Source: Planctomycetota bacterium
GTDB lineage: Bacteria > Planctomycetota > UBA1135 > UBA2386
Direction of reading: 5' to 3'
Assembly (NCBI GenBank): GCA_020638655.1
Contig: JACKIC010000008.1
Coordinates: forward strand, 297,928-361,927
Length of the DNA: 64,000 bases
Made by a program: the position numbers and the translations under genes. The notes beneath the pieces are model-generated. The model searched no databases, was not told the origin of the DNA, and worked only from the letters and a program-made list of their open reading frames with translations. Positions 43,511-51,923 of this stretch are shown piece after piece (positions within the stretch are counted from its first letter, which is position 1; every line of letters starts with the position of its first letter).

Positions 43511-43559
43511 CGCAGCGGCGCCCGGCGGTCAGCGGCGCAGCGCTGCGACGCCTGCCAGC

Positions 43560-44804
43560 TCAGCGCAGCGCAGCGACACCTGGAAGATCCTTGCCCTCGA
43601 GCAGCTCGAGGCTCGCGCCGCCGCCGGTCGAGACGTGCGACAGGCGGCTCTCGATGCCGAGCTTCTCGGCCGCGGCGACCGAGTCGCCGCCGCCGACGAC
43701 CGTGAACGCGCCCGAGCTCGCGACCGCTTCGGCGACGGCCTCGGTGCCCTTGCAGAACGCGTCCATCTCGAACACGCCCATCGGGCCGTTCCAGACGATC
43801 GTCTTGGCGCCGCGCAGCGCCGCGACGTAGCGGGCCACGGTCGCCGGACCGATGTCCAGGCCCATCAGGCCGTCGGGGATGTCGCCGACGTGCACGGAGG
43901 CCTCGGCGTCGGCCTTGAACTCCGCCGCGCAGACGTGATCGACCGGCAGCAGCAGCTCCTTGCCGGCGTCCTGCGCCTGCGCGAGCACGCGGCCGGCTTC
44001 GGCGAGCAGATCGGGCTCGACCAGCGACTTGCCGACCTTGTGACCCATCTGCACGAGGAACGTGTAGGCCATCGCGCCGCCGATGATCAGCTTGTCGACC
44101 TTGGGCAGCAGGCTCTCGATCACGGGCAGCTTGTCGCTGACCTTGGCGCCGCCGAGGATCGCCACGAACGGCCGCTCCGGCGCGGTCAGCACCTTGGTGA
44201 ACGCGTCGAGCTCCTTCTGCATCAGCAGGCCCGCGGCGGCAGGCAGGTATTCGGCCACGCCGCTGACCGAGCTGTGCGCGCGGTGGGCGGTGCCGAACGC
44301 GTCGTTGACGAACACGTCGCCGAGCTTGGCCAGGCTCTCGCGGAACGCGGTGACCGCGGCCGGATCGGCCTTGACCGAGGTGGTGGTGCCGTCCGCGTTC
44401 TTGACCTTGCGCTTGCCCTCCTCCTCGAGGTGGAAGCGCACGTTCTCGAGCAGCACCACGGCGCCCGCGGCCAGCTTGCCCTTGGCGCACGCGGCCTCGA
44501 CCTCGGCGCCGACGCAGTCGGGCAGGAAGGTCACCGGCCGCCCGAGCAGACGCTCGAGCTCGGCGGCGACCGGCCGCAGCGAGTACTTCTCGACGCGCTC
44601 GCCGTTGGGCCGCCCCAGGTGCGACATCAGCACCACCGCGGCGCCGTGGTCGAGCGCGTAGCGGATCGTCGGCAGCGCCGAGACGATGCGCTGGTTGTTG
44701 GTGATCGCCAACGTCGCCTTGTCCTGCGGCACGTTGAAGTCGACGCGCATCAGCACACGCTGGCCGCGCAGCTGCAGGTCGGCGAGGGTCTTGAACGTGC
44801 TCAT
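43560..44804 (-). CDS. pgk: Phosphoglycerate kinase
   Basis: A 414-residue glycolytic enzyme transferring phosphate from 1,3-bisphosphoglycerate to ADP. The N-terminal substrate site is RVLMRVDFNVPQDK, followed by VVLMSHLGRPNGERV and DAFGTAHRAHSSVSGV. The nucleotide domain has LGGAKVSDKLPVI and VWNGPMGVFEMDAFCKGT, and the end GGGDSVAAAEKLG is the phosphate-binding helix. All expected motifs are present. It follows gap by 34 bases on the same strand. Confidence 0.97.
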   Translation of the reverse strand: MSTFKTLADLQLRGQRVLMRVDFNVPQDKATLAITNNQRIVSALPTIRYALDHGAAVVLMSHLGRPNGERVEKYSLRPVAAELERLLGRPVTFLPDCVGAEVEAACAKGKLAAGAVVLLENVRFHLEEEGKRKVKNADGTTTSVKADPAAVTAFRESLAKLGDVFVNDAFGTAHRAHSSVSGVAEYLPAAAGLLMQKELDAFTKVLTAPERPFVAILGGAKVSDKLPVIESLLPKVDKLIIGGAMAYTFLVQMGHKVGKSLVEPDLLAEAGRVLAQAQDAGKELLLPVDHVCAAEFKADAEASVHVGDIPDGLMGLDIGPATVARYVAALRGAKTIVWNGPMGVFEMDAFCKGTEAVAEAVASSGAFTVVGGGDSVAAAEKLGIESRLSHVSTGGGASLELLEGKDLPGVAALR

Positions 44805-44838
44805 GGGACGAGGTCGCTGGCTCTGGGGGAGAGGCGGA

Positions 44839-45885
44839 TCAGACGGCTTCGGCGATGCGCACCGTCAGCTCGACGACGCGGTTGCTGTAGCCCCACTCGT
44901 TGTCGTACCAGCTGACCAGCTTGAAGAAGTTCTTGTTGAGCTCGATCGACGAGCCCGCGTCGAAGATCGACGAGGCCTTGCAGTGGATGAAGTCCGACGA
45001 GACGACCTCGTCCTCGGTGTACTCCAGCACGCCCTTCATGTAGGTCTCGGACGCCTTCTTCATCGCCGCCTTGATCTCGGCCAGCGACGTGTCCTTGACG
45101 GTCTTGACGGTCAGGTCGACCACCGAGACGGTCGGCGTCGGCACGCGGAACGACATGCCGGTCAGCTTGCCCTTGACCTCGGGCAGCACCAGCGCGACCG
45201 CCTTCGCGGCGCCCGTCGTCGACGGGATGATGTTCTGCGCCGCGGTGCGGCCGCCCTTCCAGTCCTTCTTCGACGGGCCGTCGACGGTCTTCTGCGTCGC
45301 GGTGTAGGCGTGCACGGTCGTCATCAGGCCCTCGGCGACGCCGAAGCCCTCCTTGAGCAGCACGTGCACGATCGGCGCCAGGCAGTTGGTCGTGCACGAC
45401 GCGTTGCTGATGATGTTGTGCTTGTTCAGGTCGAGCTTGTCGTCGTTGACGCCGAGCACGACGGTGATGTCCTCACCCTTGGCCGGCGCCGAGATCACGA
45501 CCTTCTTGGCGCCCGCGGTGATGTGGCCCTTGGCCTTCTCCGCGTCGGTGAACAGGCCGGTCGACTCGATCACGACGTCGACGCCCAGCTGCTTCCACGG
45601 CAGTTCGGCCGGGGTCTTGGCGCTGACCACGAGGATCTCCTTGCCGTTGACCACCAGCACGTCGTCCTCGGCCTTGTCGGGCGAGGACTTCTTCGACGAC
45701 ACGGTGCCGGCGAACCGGCCCTGGGTGGAGTCGTACTTCAGCAGGTAGGCCAGGTTGTCGGCCGGCACGATGTCGCCGACCGCGACGACGTCGAGCTTGG
45801 TGTCGAACAGACCTTGTTCGACGAGGGCACGGAAGACGAGACGGCCGATGCGACCGAAACCGTTGATGGCGACCCGAGTGGCCAT
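44839..45885 (-). CDS. gap: Glyceraldehyde-3-phosphate dehydrogenase
   Basis: A 348-residue enzyme oxidising glyceraldehyde 3-phosphate to 1,3-bisphosphoglycerate. The NAD site is AINGFGRIGRLVFRA at the start. The catalytic Cys164 lies in ISNASCTTNCLAP, and the His of LMTTVHAYTATQ and the C-terminal VSWYDNEWGYSNRV complete the family pattern. It is the first gene of a gap-pgk operon and diverges from tilS across 78 bases. Confidence 0.97.
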   Translation of the reverse strand: MATRVAINGFGRIGRLVFRALVEQGLFDTKLDVVAVGDIVPADNLAYLLKYDSTQGRFAGTVSSKKSSPDKAEDDVLVVNGKEILVVSAKTPAELPWKQLGVDVVIESTGLFTDAEKAKGHITAGAKKVVISAPAKGEDITVVLGVNDDKLDLNKHNIISNASCTTNCLAPIVHVLLKEGFGVAEGLMTTVHAYTATQKTVDGPSKKDWKGGRTAAQNIIPSTTGAAKAVALVLPEVKGKLTGMSFRVPTPTVSVVDLTVKTVKDTSLAEIKAAMKKASETYMKGVLEYTEDEVVSSDFIHCKASSIFDAGSSIELNKNFFKLVSWYDNEWGYSNRVVELTVRIAEAV

Positions 45886-45963
45886 GGCGAGGTAAGCTCC
45901 TGAGGCTGGTAGTTTGCGCGGAAAATCGGCCGAGCAGTCTAGCCACCCCACCCGCCGATCCCA

Positions 45964-47403
45964 ATGAGCAGTTTCGTCCGACTCCTCGACAGCACCGCCC
46001 GCTGCCTGGGCCGCTACGAGCATTCGGTGGCCGAACGCACGGTGCTGGCGGCCGTTTCGGGGGGCCTGGACAGCACCGTGCTGCTGCTCGCGCTGGTCCG
46101 ACTTCGGGACGAAGAACGCCTGCCCGGACCGCTGCACGTCTGCCATGTCGACCACGGCGTGCACGCCGGCAGCCGGGAGGCGGCCCAGCGAGTGGTCGAT
46201 CTGTGCGACCGGCTCGACGTGCCCGTGACCGTGCGGCGGCTGGTCCAGGACCGGGCCAGGCCCGGCGAACAGGCCCTGCGCGACGCCCGCTACGAGGCGC
46301 TCGCCGAGGTCGCCGCGGCCACCAACGCCGGCCTGCTGGTCACCGCCCACCACGCCGACGACAACCTCGAGACGGTGCTGTTCCGGATGCTGCGCGGCAC
46401 CGGCCCGCGCGGCCTGGCCGGCATCCCCGAGGCGCGCTGGGCCGGCCGCGGCAACCATCGGCTGCTGCTGGTGCGCCCGTTCCTGCGCACGCGCCGCAGC
46501 ACCCTCGAACACATCCTGCACGAGCTCGGCGAGACCGAGGTGGCGATCGACCCGACCAACCTCGACCTCGGCTACGCGCGCAACCGCCTGCGCCACGAGA
46601 CCATCCCGGCGCTGCGCACGCACCTGGGCGTCGGCCTCGACGTCGCGCTGATGACCGTGTCGAGCACCGCGCGCGCCGCGACCGACATCCTCGAGGCCCA
46701 GGGCCGCCGCATCCTCGCGCAGCGCGCGCGCAACCGCACCGCCTGGCGGCTCGAACTCGACCTGCGCGCGATGGACGAGGACTCGCGCCCGTTCGTCACC
46801 GAGGCGCTGCGCCAGGCGCACCTGACGCTGCATCCGCGCGGCGAGGCGCCGCTGCGCGACTGGCTCGATCGCGCCACGGCGCTGCTCGACATGGCCGACG
46901 GCAAGCGCGTGTCGGGCCGCGGCGGCCTGCTGCTCGAGCGCACCCGCGAAGGCGTGCTGCTGGTCGACCCCGCGCGCGCCGGCAACCCGCCCAACACCGA
47001 AGGCGGCGGCCAGCTGTTCTCGATCGACACCGGCCGCCATCGCTTCGGCGCGACCGAGTGGAGCCTCGCCGCCTACGAACACCCGCTGCCGCCGCTGGCG
47101 CCGTCGCCCGCCGCGGCCGGCCGCTTCCGTGCCCTGCTCGACCCCCGCCTCGCGCCCGGTCCGTGGCGACTGCGCACGCGGCGCGCCGGCGACGTGTTCC
47201 AGCCGCTCGGCGGCGAGCACGACCAGGATCTGCGCCGCTTCCTGCAGAGCCGCCACCTGCCGCGCTTCGACCGCGACCGCCTGCCGCTGCTCGTCGACGC
47301 CAACGATCAGATCCTGTGGATCCCGGGCATCGAGATCAGCGAGCGCGTGCGCCTGCTTCTCAACACCCGCCGCTGCATCGAGGTGGTCGCGACCTGCGGC
47401 TGA
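45964..47403 (+). CDS. tilS: tRNA(Ile)-lysidine synthetase
   Basis: TilS attaches lysine to the wobble cytidine of tRNA-Ile(CAU), changing its decoding to AUA. The 479-residue product has the ATP-pyrophosphatase P-loop AVSGGLDST, then HVDHGVHAGSREAA, TAHHADDNLETVLFRMLRG and GYARNRLRHETIPAL, the standard N-type ATPase series. The C-terminal domain WRLRTRRAGDVFQPLGG through LWIPGIEISERVRL is the tRNA-binding TilS C module. The stop lies in a 15-bp duplication. Confidence 0.93.
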   Translation: MSSFVRLLDSTARCLGRYEHSVAERTVLAAVSGGLDSTVLLLALVRLRDEERLPGPLHVCHVDHGVHAGSREAAQRVVDLCDRLDVPVTVRRLVQDRARPGEQALRDARYEALAEVAAATNAGLLVTAHHADDNLETVLFRMLRGTGPRGLAGIPEARWAGRGNHRLLLVRPFLRTRRSTLEHILHELGETEVAIDPTNLDLGYARNRLRHETIPALRTHLGVGLDVALMTVSSTARAATDILEAQGRRILAQRARNRTAWRLELDLRAMDEDSRPFVTEALRQAHLTLHPRGEAPLRDWLDRATALLDMADGKRVSGRGGLLLERTREGVLLVDPARAGNPPNTEGGGQLFSIDTGRHRFGATEWSLAAYEHPLPPLAPSPAAAGRFRALLDPRLAPGPWRLRTRRAGDVFQPLGGEHDQDLRRFLQSRHLPRFDRDRLPLLVDANDQILWIPGIEISERVRLLLNTRRCIEVVATCG

Positions 47404-47430
47404 GCAGAAGGCAATTGAGCAGAAGGCAAT
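47401..47430. repeat. Exact 15-bp tandem duplication at the tilS stop
   Basis: TGAGCAGAAGGCAAT occurs at 47401-47415 and again at 47416-47430. The first three bases are the tilS stop codon, so the copy adds a second in-frame stop and does not alter the protein. Confidence 0.95.
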
Positions 47431-47494
47431 GCTGTGGTCGTCGCGCCGCGTGAATTAGGCTTGCCCCGTCCATGAGTGTGGCTGTCCGCGAGCG

Positions 47495-48922
47495 ATGATC
47501 TTCTCCGAGCCGCGCTTCCTGTTGTTCTTCGTGCTCGTGTTCGCGGCGCATTGGGCGCTGCCGACGAACGGCCTGCGCAAGCTGCTGCTGCTCGGCTGCA
47601 GCCTCTACTTCTACGGCTGCTGGGACCCGCGCTTCCTGCTGCTGATCGTCGGCTGCGCCACGGTCGACTTCGTCGCCGCGCGGCAGATCGCGGCGGCGCG
47701 CGCGCGCGGCGCGACGGGTCGCCGCTGGCTGCTCGCGAGCCTCGGCTACGACCTCGGCACGCTGGCGTTCTTCAAGTACTGCAACTTCTTCCTCACCTCG
47801 GGAACGCAGCTGCTCGCGTGGCTTGGCCTGCCGGTCAGTGAAGTGACCCTGTCGATCGTGCTGCCCGTGGGCATCAGCTTCTTCACCTTCCAGGCGATGA
47901 GCTACACGATCGACGTCTACCGCGGCCACCTGCAGCCGGTGCGCAGCTACCCGGACTTCCTGCTGTTCGTGGTGTTCTTCCCGCAGCTGGTCGCGGGCCC
48001 GATCGTGCGCGCCGCGTGGTTCCTGCCGCAGCTGGTCGAACGCCGCCGCTTCGCCGACGTCGACGTGCAGCGCGCGATGGCGCAGTTCTTGTCCGGCTTC
48101 GTCAAGAAGACCGTCGTCGCCGACCGCATCGCCGTGCCCGTCGACGCCGTGTTCGCCGCGCCCGCCGACTACTCGGCGCCGTCGATCTGGATCGCCGTGT
48201 TCGGCTACGCGGTGCAGATCTACTGCGACTTCTCGGGCTACTCGGACATGGCGATCGGCTGCGCGCGCCTGCTCGGCTACGAGCTCTGCGAGAACTTCCG
48301 CGCGCCGTACCTGGCCGCCGACATCAGCGACTTCTGGCGGCGCTGGCACATCAGCCTGTCGACGTGGCTGCGCGACTACCTCTACATCTCGCTGGGCGGC
48401 AACCGCGGCAGCAAGGGCTTCGTGATGCGCAACCTGATGCTGACGATGCTGCTCGGCGGCCTGTGGCACGGCGCCGGCTGGAACTTCGTCGTCTGGGGCG
48501 GCATCCACGGCCTCGCGCTCGTGGTGCACAAGGAATGGGTGCAGCGCGTCGGCACCGGGCGGCTGCCCGTGGTCGGCAGGCTGCTGACCCTCTACACGGT
48601 GCTGCTGGCGTGGATCTTCTTCCGCGCCGCGAAGTTCGGCGACGCCTGGCTCATGGCCAAGGCCTGGCTCGGCCTCGGCGCACCCGGCAGCAAGGAACTG
48701 ACGCTGTGGTCGCCGCTGCCCGGCCTCGACCTGCTGGCGCGCGCCGGCCTGCTGTTCGGCGCGCTGCTGCTCTGCCACTTGCTCGTCGCCCGCGGCGCGC
48801 ACCTGTGGCTGCGCACGAGACTACCGGCGTGGTCGATCTCGGTGCTGTTCGGCGCGATCGCCGCGCTGGCGCTGGCCCTGATGCCGGCGGGCGCGCGGCC
48901 GTTCATCTACTTCCAGTTCTGA
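47495..48922 (+). CDS. MBOAT O-acyltransferase (AlgI/DltB-like)
   Basis: A 475-residue polytopic membrane protein with about ten hydrophobic segments. It starts MIFSEPRFLLFFVLVFAAHW and contains LPVGISFFTFQAMSYTID, FPQLVAGPIVRA, CDFSGYSDMAIG, ISDFWRRWHISLSTWLRDYLY (first part RRWHISLS) and LGGLWHGAGWNFVVWGG, where the His of LWHGAGW is the catalytic residue of AlgI/DltB enzymes. These transfer acyl groups to exported polysaccharides or teichoic acids. No AlgJ/DltD-like partner follows, so the acceptor is unknown. Confidence 0.9.
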   Translation: MIFSEPRFLLFFVLVFAAHWALPTNGLRKLLLLGCSLYFYGCWDPRFLLLIVGCATVDFVAARQIAAARARGATGRRWLLASLGYDLGTLAFFKYCNFFLTSGTQLLAWLGLPVSEVTLSIVLPVGISFFTFQAMSYTIDVYRGHLQPVRSYPDFLLFVVFFPQLVAGPIVRAAWFLPQLVERRRFADVDVQRAMAQFLSGFVKKTVVADRIAVPVDAVFAAPADYSAPSIWIAVFGYAVQIYCDFSGYSDMAIGCARLLGYELCENFRAPYLAADISDFWRRWHISLSTWLRDYLYISLGGNRGSKGFVMRNLMLTMLLGGLWHGAGWNFVVWGGIHGLALVVHKEWVQRVGTGRLPVVGRLLTLYTVLLAWIFFRAAKFGDAWLMAKAWLGLGAPGSKELTLWSPLPGLDLLARAGLLFGALLLCHLLVARGAHLWLRTRLPAWSISVLFGAIAALALALMPAGARPFIYFQF

Positions 48923-48951
48923 CGCTGCGCAGCACAGCGGCTGCGGCGTCA
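48920..48951. terminator. Possible bidirectional stem-loop
   Basis: TGACGC pairs with GCGTCA, with four more inner pairs (two wobble), between the convergent stops of the MBOAT gene and the small membrane-protein gene. Confidence 0.4.
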
Positions 48952-49101
48952 GCTCCCGCTCTTGACGTCGAACTTGCGCGCGATGTGCGACACCGAGTCG
49001 GCGAGCTTCTCGTGGGCGATCATCGCGCGCCACCCGACCATCATCCAGAAGATGGTGCTGGCGAGACCGACGACGGCGATCAGGATGGCGAAACCTTCCA
49101 T
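48949..49101 (-). CDS. Small single-pass membrane protein (50 residues)
   Basis: The product begins MEGFAILIAVVGLASTIFWM, a membrane segment, and continues VGWRAMIAHEKLADSV and SHIARKFDVKSGS, an amphipathic helix. The ATG at 49101 has GGGAGAA about six bases upstream, a good ribosome-binding site that supports the gene despite its size. The family is not recognised. Such small membrane proteins often modulate larger partners; none is evident. Confidence 0.65.
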   Translation of the reverse strand: MEGFAILIAVVGLASTIFWMMVGWRAMIAHEKLADSVSHIARKFDVKSGS

Positions 49102-49196
49102 GCGTTCTCCCTTGTGGTGACTGACCAGACGGCTGGGGCGCTGGTGGCCGCCCGGTGGCGGTTTCTGCCGCCGACTTCGGAGGGAACGCGGATCGA

Positions 49197-49568
49197 CTAG
49201 AGGACCCTGCCCGTGTCCAGGTCGTGCACGATCGCCATCACCACACCCTCGGCCCGATAGCCGCGCGACCTCACGTAGGCCTCGAGATCCTGCCCCGCGG
49301 CGCGTGCTTCGTCAGCGCCGATGCGCAACTCTTGCCAATGCGCCTGCGCGTGGGCCCATTCGGCGCGGAAGGCCCGGTCGCATGACTCCGCCCGCGACTC
49401 CTCCCGCAGGTCGCCCCAGAACAGCAACGCGGGCACGACGAGCAGGAGCAGCAAGATCGCCGAGTAGCGCGGCTCACCTCCCCTCGCGGACCACCACGCG
49501 CAGAACGAGATCCAGAGGAACGCGGGCACGTGGAACGCCCATCTTCCGCGCGGCAGGTCGCGGATCAT
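49197..49568 (-). CDS. Hypothetical membrane protein
   Basis: A 123-residue product with two hydrophobic segments near the N-terminus (AFHVPAFLWISFCAWW and SAILLLLLVVPALLFW) and a soluble helical C-terminus (AEWAHAQAHWQELRIGADEA). No family recognised. Its ATG overlaps the stop of the preceding gene in ATGA, so the two are coupled. Confidence 0.6.
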   Translation of the reverse strand: MIRDLPRGRWAFHVPAFLWISFCAWWSARGGEPRYSAILLLLLVVPALLFWGDLREESRAESCDRAFRAEWAHAQAHWQELRIGADEARAAGQDLEAYVRSRGYRAEGVVMAIVHDLDTGRVL

Positions 49569-49843
49569 CGCGACCTCCGACCTTCGCGGTGCTCGCGGAC
49601 CAGGTGCACGTACCGCTGCGCACCACGCGCCCCGAGGCAGGCTCCCACGAGCCCGCCGAGCCCCGCGCAGCGTGTCATCGGCTCGATCCACGCGAATGGC
49701 AGCTCTTCCAGGCCCGTCGCGCTGCACGCGTCGACGAGCAGGAACACGACCCCGCCAGCGAGCGCTCCTGCGGCGGCAGGCATGCCTACCATGAGGACGA
49801 CGTTCAGGAGCTGGCGCAGCGGTGGCAGCGGATCGTCGGACAT
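49565..49843 (-). CDS. Hypothetical two-pass membrane protein
   Basis: A 92-residue product from ATG 49843 (MSDDPLPPLRQLLNVV). Hydrophobic stretches are LLNVVLMVGMPAAAGALAGG with GVVFLLVD, and a shorter CAGLGGLVGACLG; the tail is basic. It is translationally coupled to the gene at 49197 by ATGA. The function is unknown. Confidence 0.55.
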   Translation of the reverse strand: MSDDPLPPLRQLLNVVLMVGMPAAAGALAGGVVFLLVDACSATGLEELPFAWIEPMTRCAGLGGLVGACLGARGAQRYVHLVREHREGRRSR

Positions 49844-49968
49844 GGCCTGTGCACGGGCTCCGGAGGGGAGCACGGGAGTCTACCCGGAGCTGGGCTCTGG
49901 CCCCATCGGGAGGGGGCGGCCGGCGCGATCGAGTCATATGCTGGCCGGCATCCTGGCCGACCCGCCAC

Positions 49969-50178
49969 ATGATCGCAGCATCACTCAGCGGAACCACGAC
50001 AGCCATTCTCGGCGCGACCGCGGGAATGCTCGTCTTCCTCTACTGCCGGCACGCGACGCGAGAATCGGAGAAGCCCCGCACACGCGAGGAAGAGGTGATG
50101 GCGATTCTCGTTCCCGCTGCCGCCGGCGTGCTGACGGGCCTGGTGACCGCCCTGGTTGCCCCCAACATCCTCTGGTGA
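49969..50178 (+). CDS. Small hypothetical two-pass membrane protein
   Basis: A 69-residue product from ATG 49969. One hydrophobic segment is TTTAILGATAGMLVFLYC, a charged loop RHATRESEKPRTREEEV follows, and a second segment is AILVPAAAGVLTGLVTALV. No family recognised. It points opposite to the neighbouring small genes. The start is chosen because the segment just after it is the first membrane helix. Confidence 0.5.
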   Translation: MIAASLSGTTTAILGATAGMLVFLYCRHATRESEKPRTREEEVMAILVPAAAGVLTGLVTALVAPNILW

Positions 50179-50225
50179 ACCTGGCGTGAACTCCCCGGCT
50201 CCTCCGCCGAAGCCAACCGGCCCGC

Positions 50226-50606
50226 CTACCACTCGCCGTTGCCGATCGCTTCGTCCACACCCGTGATCGTCTTGCCGACGTACGCAACGCCGATGCCGAC
50301 GAGGCCGATCGGGGTCAGCACCGCATCCAGTGCGAGCGAGTAGGGCGTGAACAGGATCCTGGCCAGGACCGGCGCGCCTTGAGGCTCTGGAGTATCGCTT
50401 GGATCCACGGTGGTCTGCGCCGCGCTGTCCGACTCCGCTCGATCGACATCTGGCGTAGCTGCCTCGGCGCCCCAGAAGCCGTTCGATCCACTCCAGAGGG
50501 CGACAGTGAAGCAACTCTGCAGCGAGCAGACGAGGAGCGAAGCGAGGCCCCATCGCCCTGCTCGCACACACCTGGTCTCTGTTGCCATCTTGAGGGCCAT
50601 CGTCAT
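50226..50606 (-). CDS. Putative small lipoprotein
   Basis: A 126-residue product with a basic N-terminus and signal GRWGLASLLVCSLQSC, whose LQSC fits a lipobox. The mature part has an acidic, Thr/Pro-rich linker and a hydrophobic stretch LDAVLTPIGLVGIGVAYVG near the C-terminus. Three in-frame ATGs lie at 50606, 50600 and 50588; the choice is uncertain. Function unknown; the YCCC-like short lipoproteins of other bacteria have a similar layout. Confidence 0.55.
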   Translation of the reverse strand: MTMALKMATETRCVRAGRWGLASLLVCSLQSCFTVALWSGSNGFWGAEAATPDVDRAESDSAAQTTVDPSDTPEPQGAPVLARILFTPYSLALDAVLTPIGLVGIGVAYVGKTITGVDEAIGNGEW

Positions 50607-50763
50607 ACCCCGCGCCACGAGCAAGAGCCTGGCATGAGAGCGCGGACCCGACCGTCGCGCGCTCGTGCGCGTCTTCTCGTGCCTGCGGATGGTCGTCATG
50701 AGGACGTGCCTTGGTGCTCAGCACCGCTCGAGAACGGTCAGTTCATGCACAAGGATCGAGATG

Positions 50764-51162
50764 CTAGCGCGGCGGCGCCCAAGGAGCCTCCAGCAGGGCG
50801 TCGCACGAATCACACTTCTCGTCTGGGGTCCATGCCGGACGGTCCCCAACCACCGCTCCACACGACCAGCACACGAGTCCAACGGCCGGTGGAGCTTCGC
50901 GTGGCAGGTAGCTCAGCGTCTTTGCGTCGTACTCGACCCACCATCTGCCCGAAGCCCGATCGAAGCGCGCCACACCCTGGTAGGCGATGTCCTCACGCTC
51001 GTCGCTGTCCATGGAGACGATGCAGACCAACCCCTCCGACAATCTCACACCCAGCCGGCACAGATCTCTCAGCGTGCCCAGACACACCAGGGGAACTGCT
51101 TCGAGGGCAGGGTCCCACGGCGACGGGCGAGCCTTGTGGAAGTCGGCGTAGATCCGGATCAT
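50764..51162 (-). CDS. Hypothetical protein with C-terminal zinc ribbon
   Basis: A 132-residue soluble protein. The N-terminal part MIRIYADFHKARPSPW is followed by a mixed alpha/beta domain. The end carries two Cys pairs, VCWSCGAVVG and EKCDSCDALLE, spaced as a zinc ribbon. No family recognised. It lies between membrane-protein genes with no overlap, and its function cannot be inferred. Confidence 0.55.
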   Translation of the reverse strand: MIRIYADFHKARPSPWDPALEAVPLVCLGTLRDLCRLGVRLSEGLVCIVSMDSDEREDIAYQGVARFDRASGRWWVEYDAKTLSYLPREAPPAVGLVCWSCGAVVGDRPAWTPDEKCDSCDALLEAPWAPPR

Positions 51163-51207
51163 CGCGATGGCTCTGCCGGCGACAACACAGCGAGACGGAC
51201 GCGGGCC

Positions 51208-51654
51208 TCAGCCGGCATCGACGACTCGCCCGCGGCCGCTGGGGTCGGGATGGTCACGCAGCACCCGCACGATCACCAGGGCCGGATTCGCGAAGGCGCT
51301 GAGGAGCGTGCCCAGGTGCAGGATCAACACCGAATACACGCAGACATCCCACACCGTGGCTCCCTGCTCTTGTCCTTCGAGCACCACGGACAACACCTCG
51401 TATGCCGCGCAGCAGGCGGCGAACGCGCAGAAGTAGCCCAGCAGCAGCCAGAACTCGGTCGCTCGCCACCCGCGCCACCGCGAACAAGCGACCAGCAGCA
51501 GCACGAGAGCGGCTGCGTTGGCCATGACTGGCATGGGTGAGCTGCTGAACATCCAGCCGATGAACTGTGCTGGCCCCAGCAACCAACTGCACCAGCTGGC
51601 GACGAGGAAGCCGCCGGCGACTTCCGCGCGAGACTCTTCCGGTGTCGGTTCCAT
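51208..51654 (-). CDS. Hypothetical multi-pass membrane protein
   Basis: A 148-residue product from ATG 51654 (MEPTPEESRAEVAGG). It has about four hydrophobic segments: FLVASWCSWLLGPAQFIGW, VMANAAALVLLLVA, EFWLLLGYFCAFAACCAA and VCVYSVLILHLGTLLSAF. The C-terminus is short and charged. No family recognised. It diverges from the kinase gene at 51924 across about 270 bases. Confidence 0.55.
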   Translation of the reverse strand: MEPTPEESRAEVAGGFLVASWCSWLLGPAQFIGWMFSSSPMPVMANAAALVLLLVACSRWRGWRATEFWLLLGYFCAFAACCAAYEVLSVVLEGQEQGATVWDVCVYSVLILHLGTLLSAFANPALVIVRVLRDHPDPSGRGRVVDAG

Positions 51655-51923
51655 GCAACGAACTCCTGCGGCACCGATCCTGCCCCACCTCCTACCCCGC
51701 GGCAACCCCGCGCCGGACCAGCCCACCCGGCCACCGACCCAACTCCGCGCGGGCCGGCCGCCGGCGGTCGACGTGCTCCCGAGCCGGCAACCGCGCAGCC
51801 CGTCCAGCGGGCCGAGCAGCCAACGCCCCCCGCCGCCCCATCACAACTGTCCCTCGCGCTGCCGAACCCGATCCGCCATACTGCTGCACCCCTCGAACTG
51901 CTTCACCACCCCCTCACGCCCAC

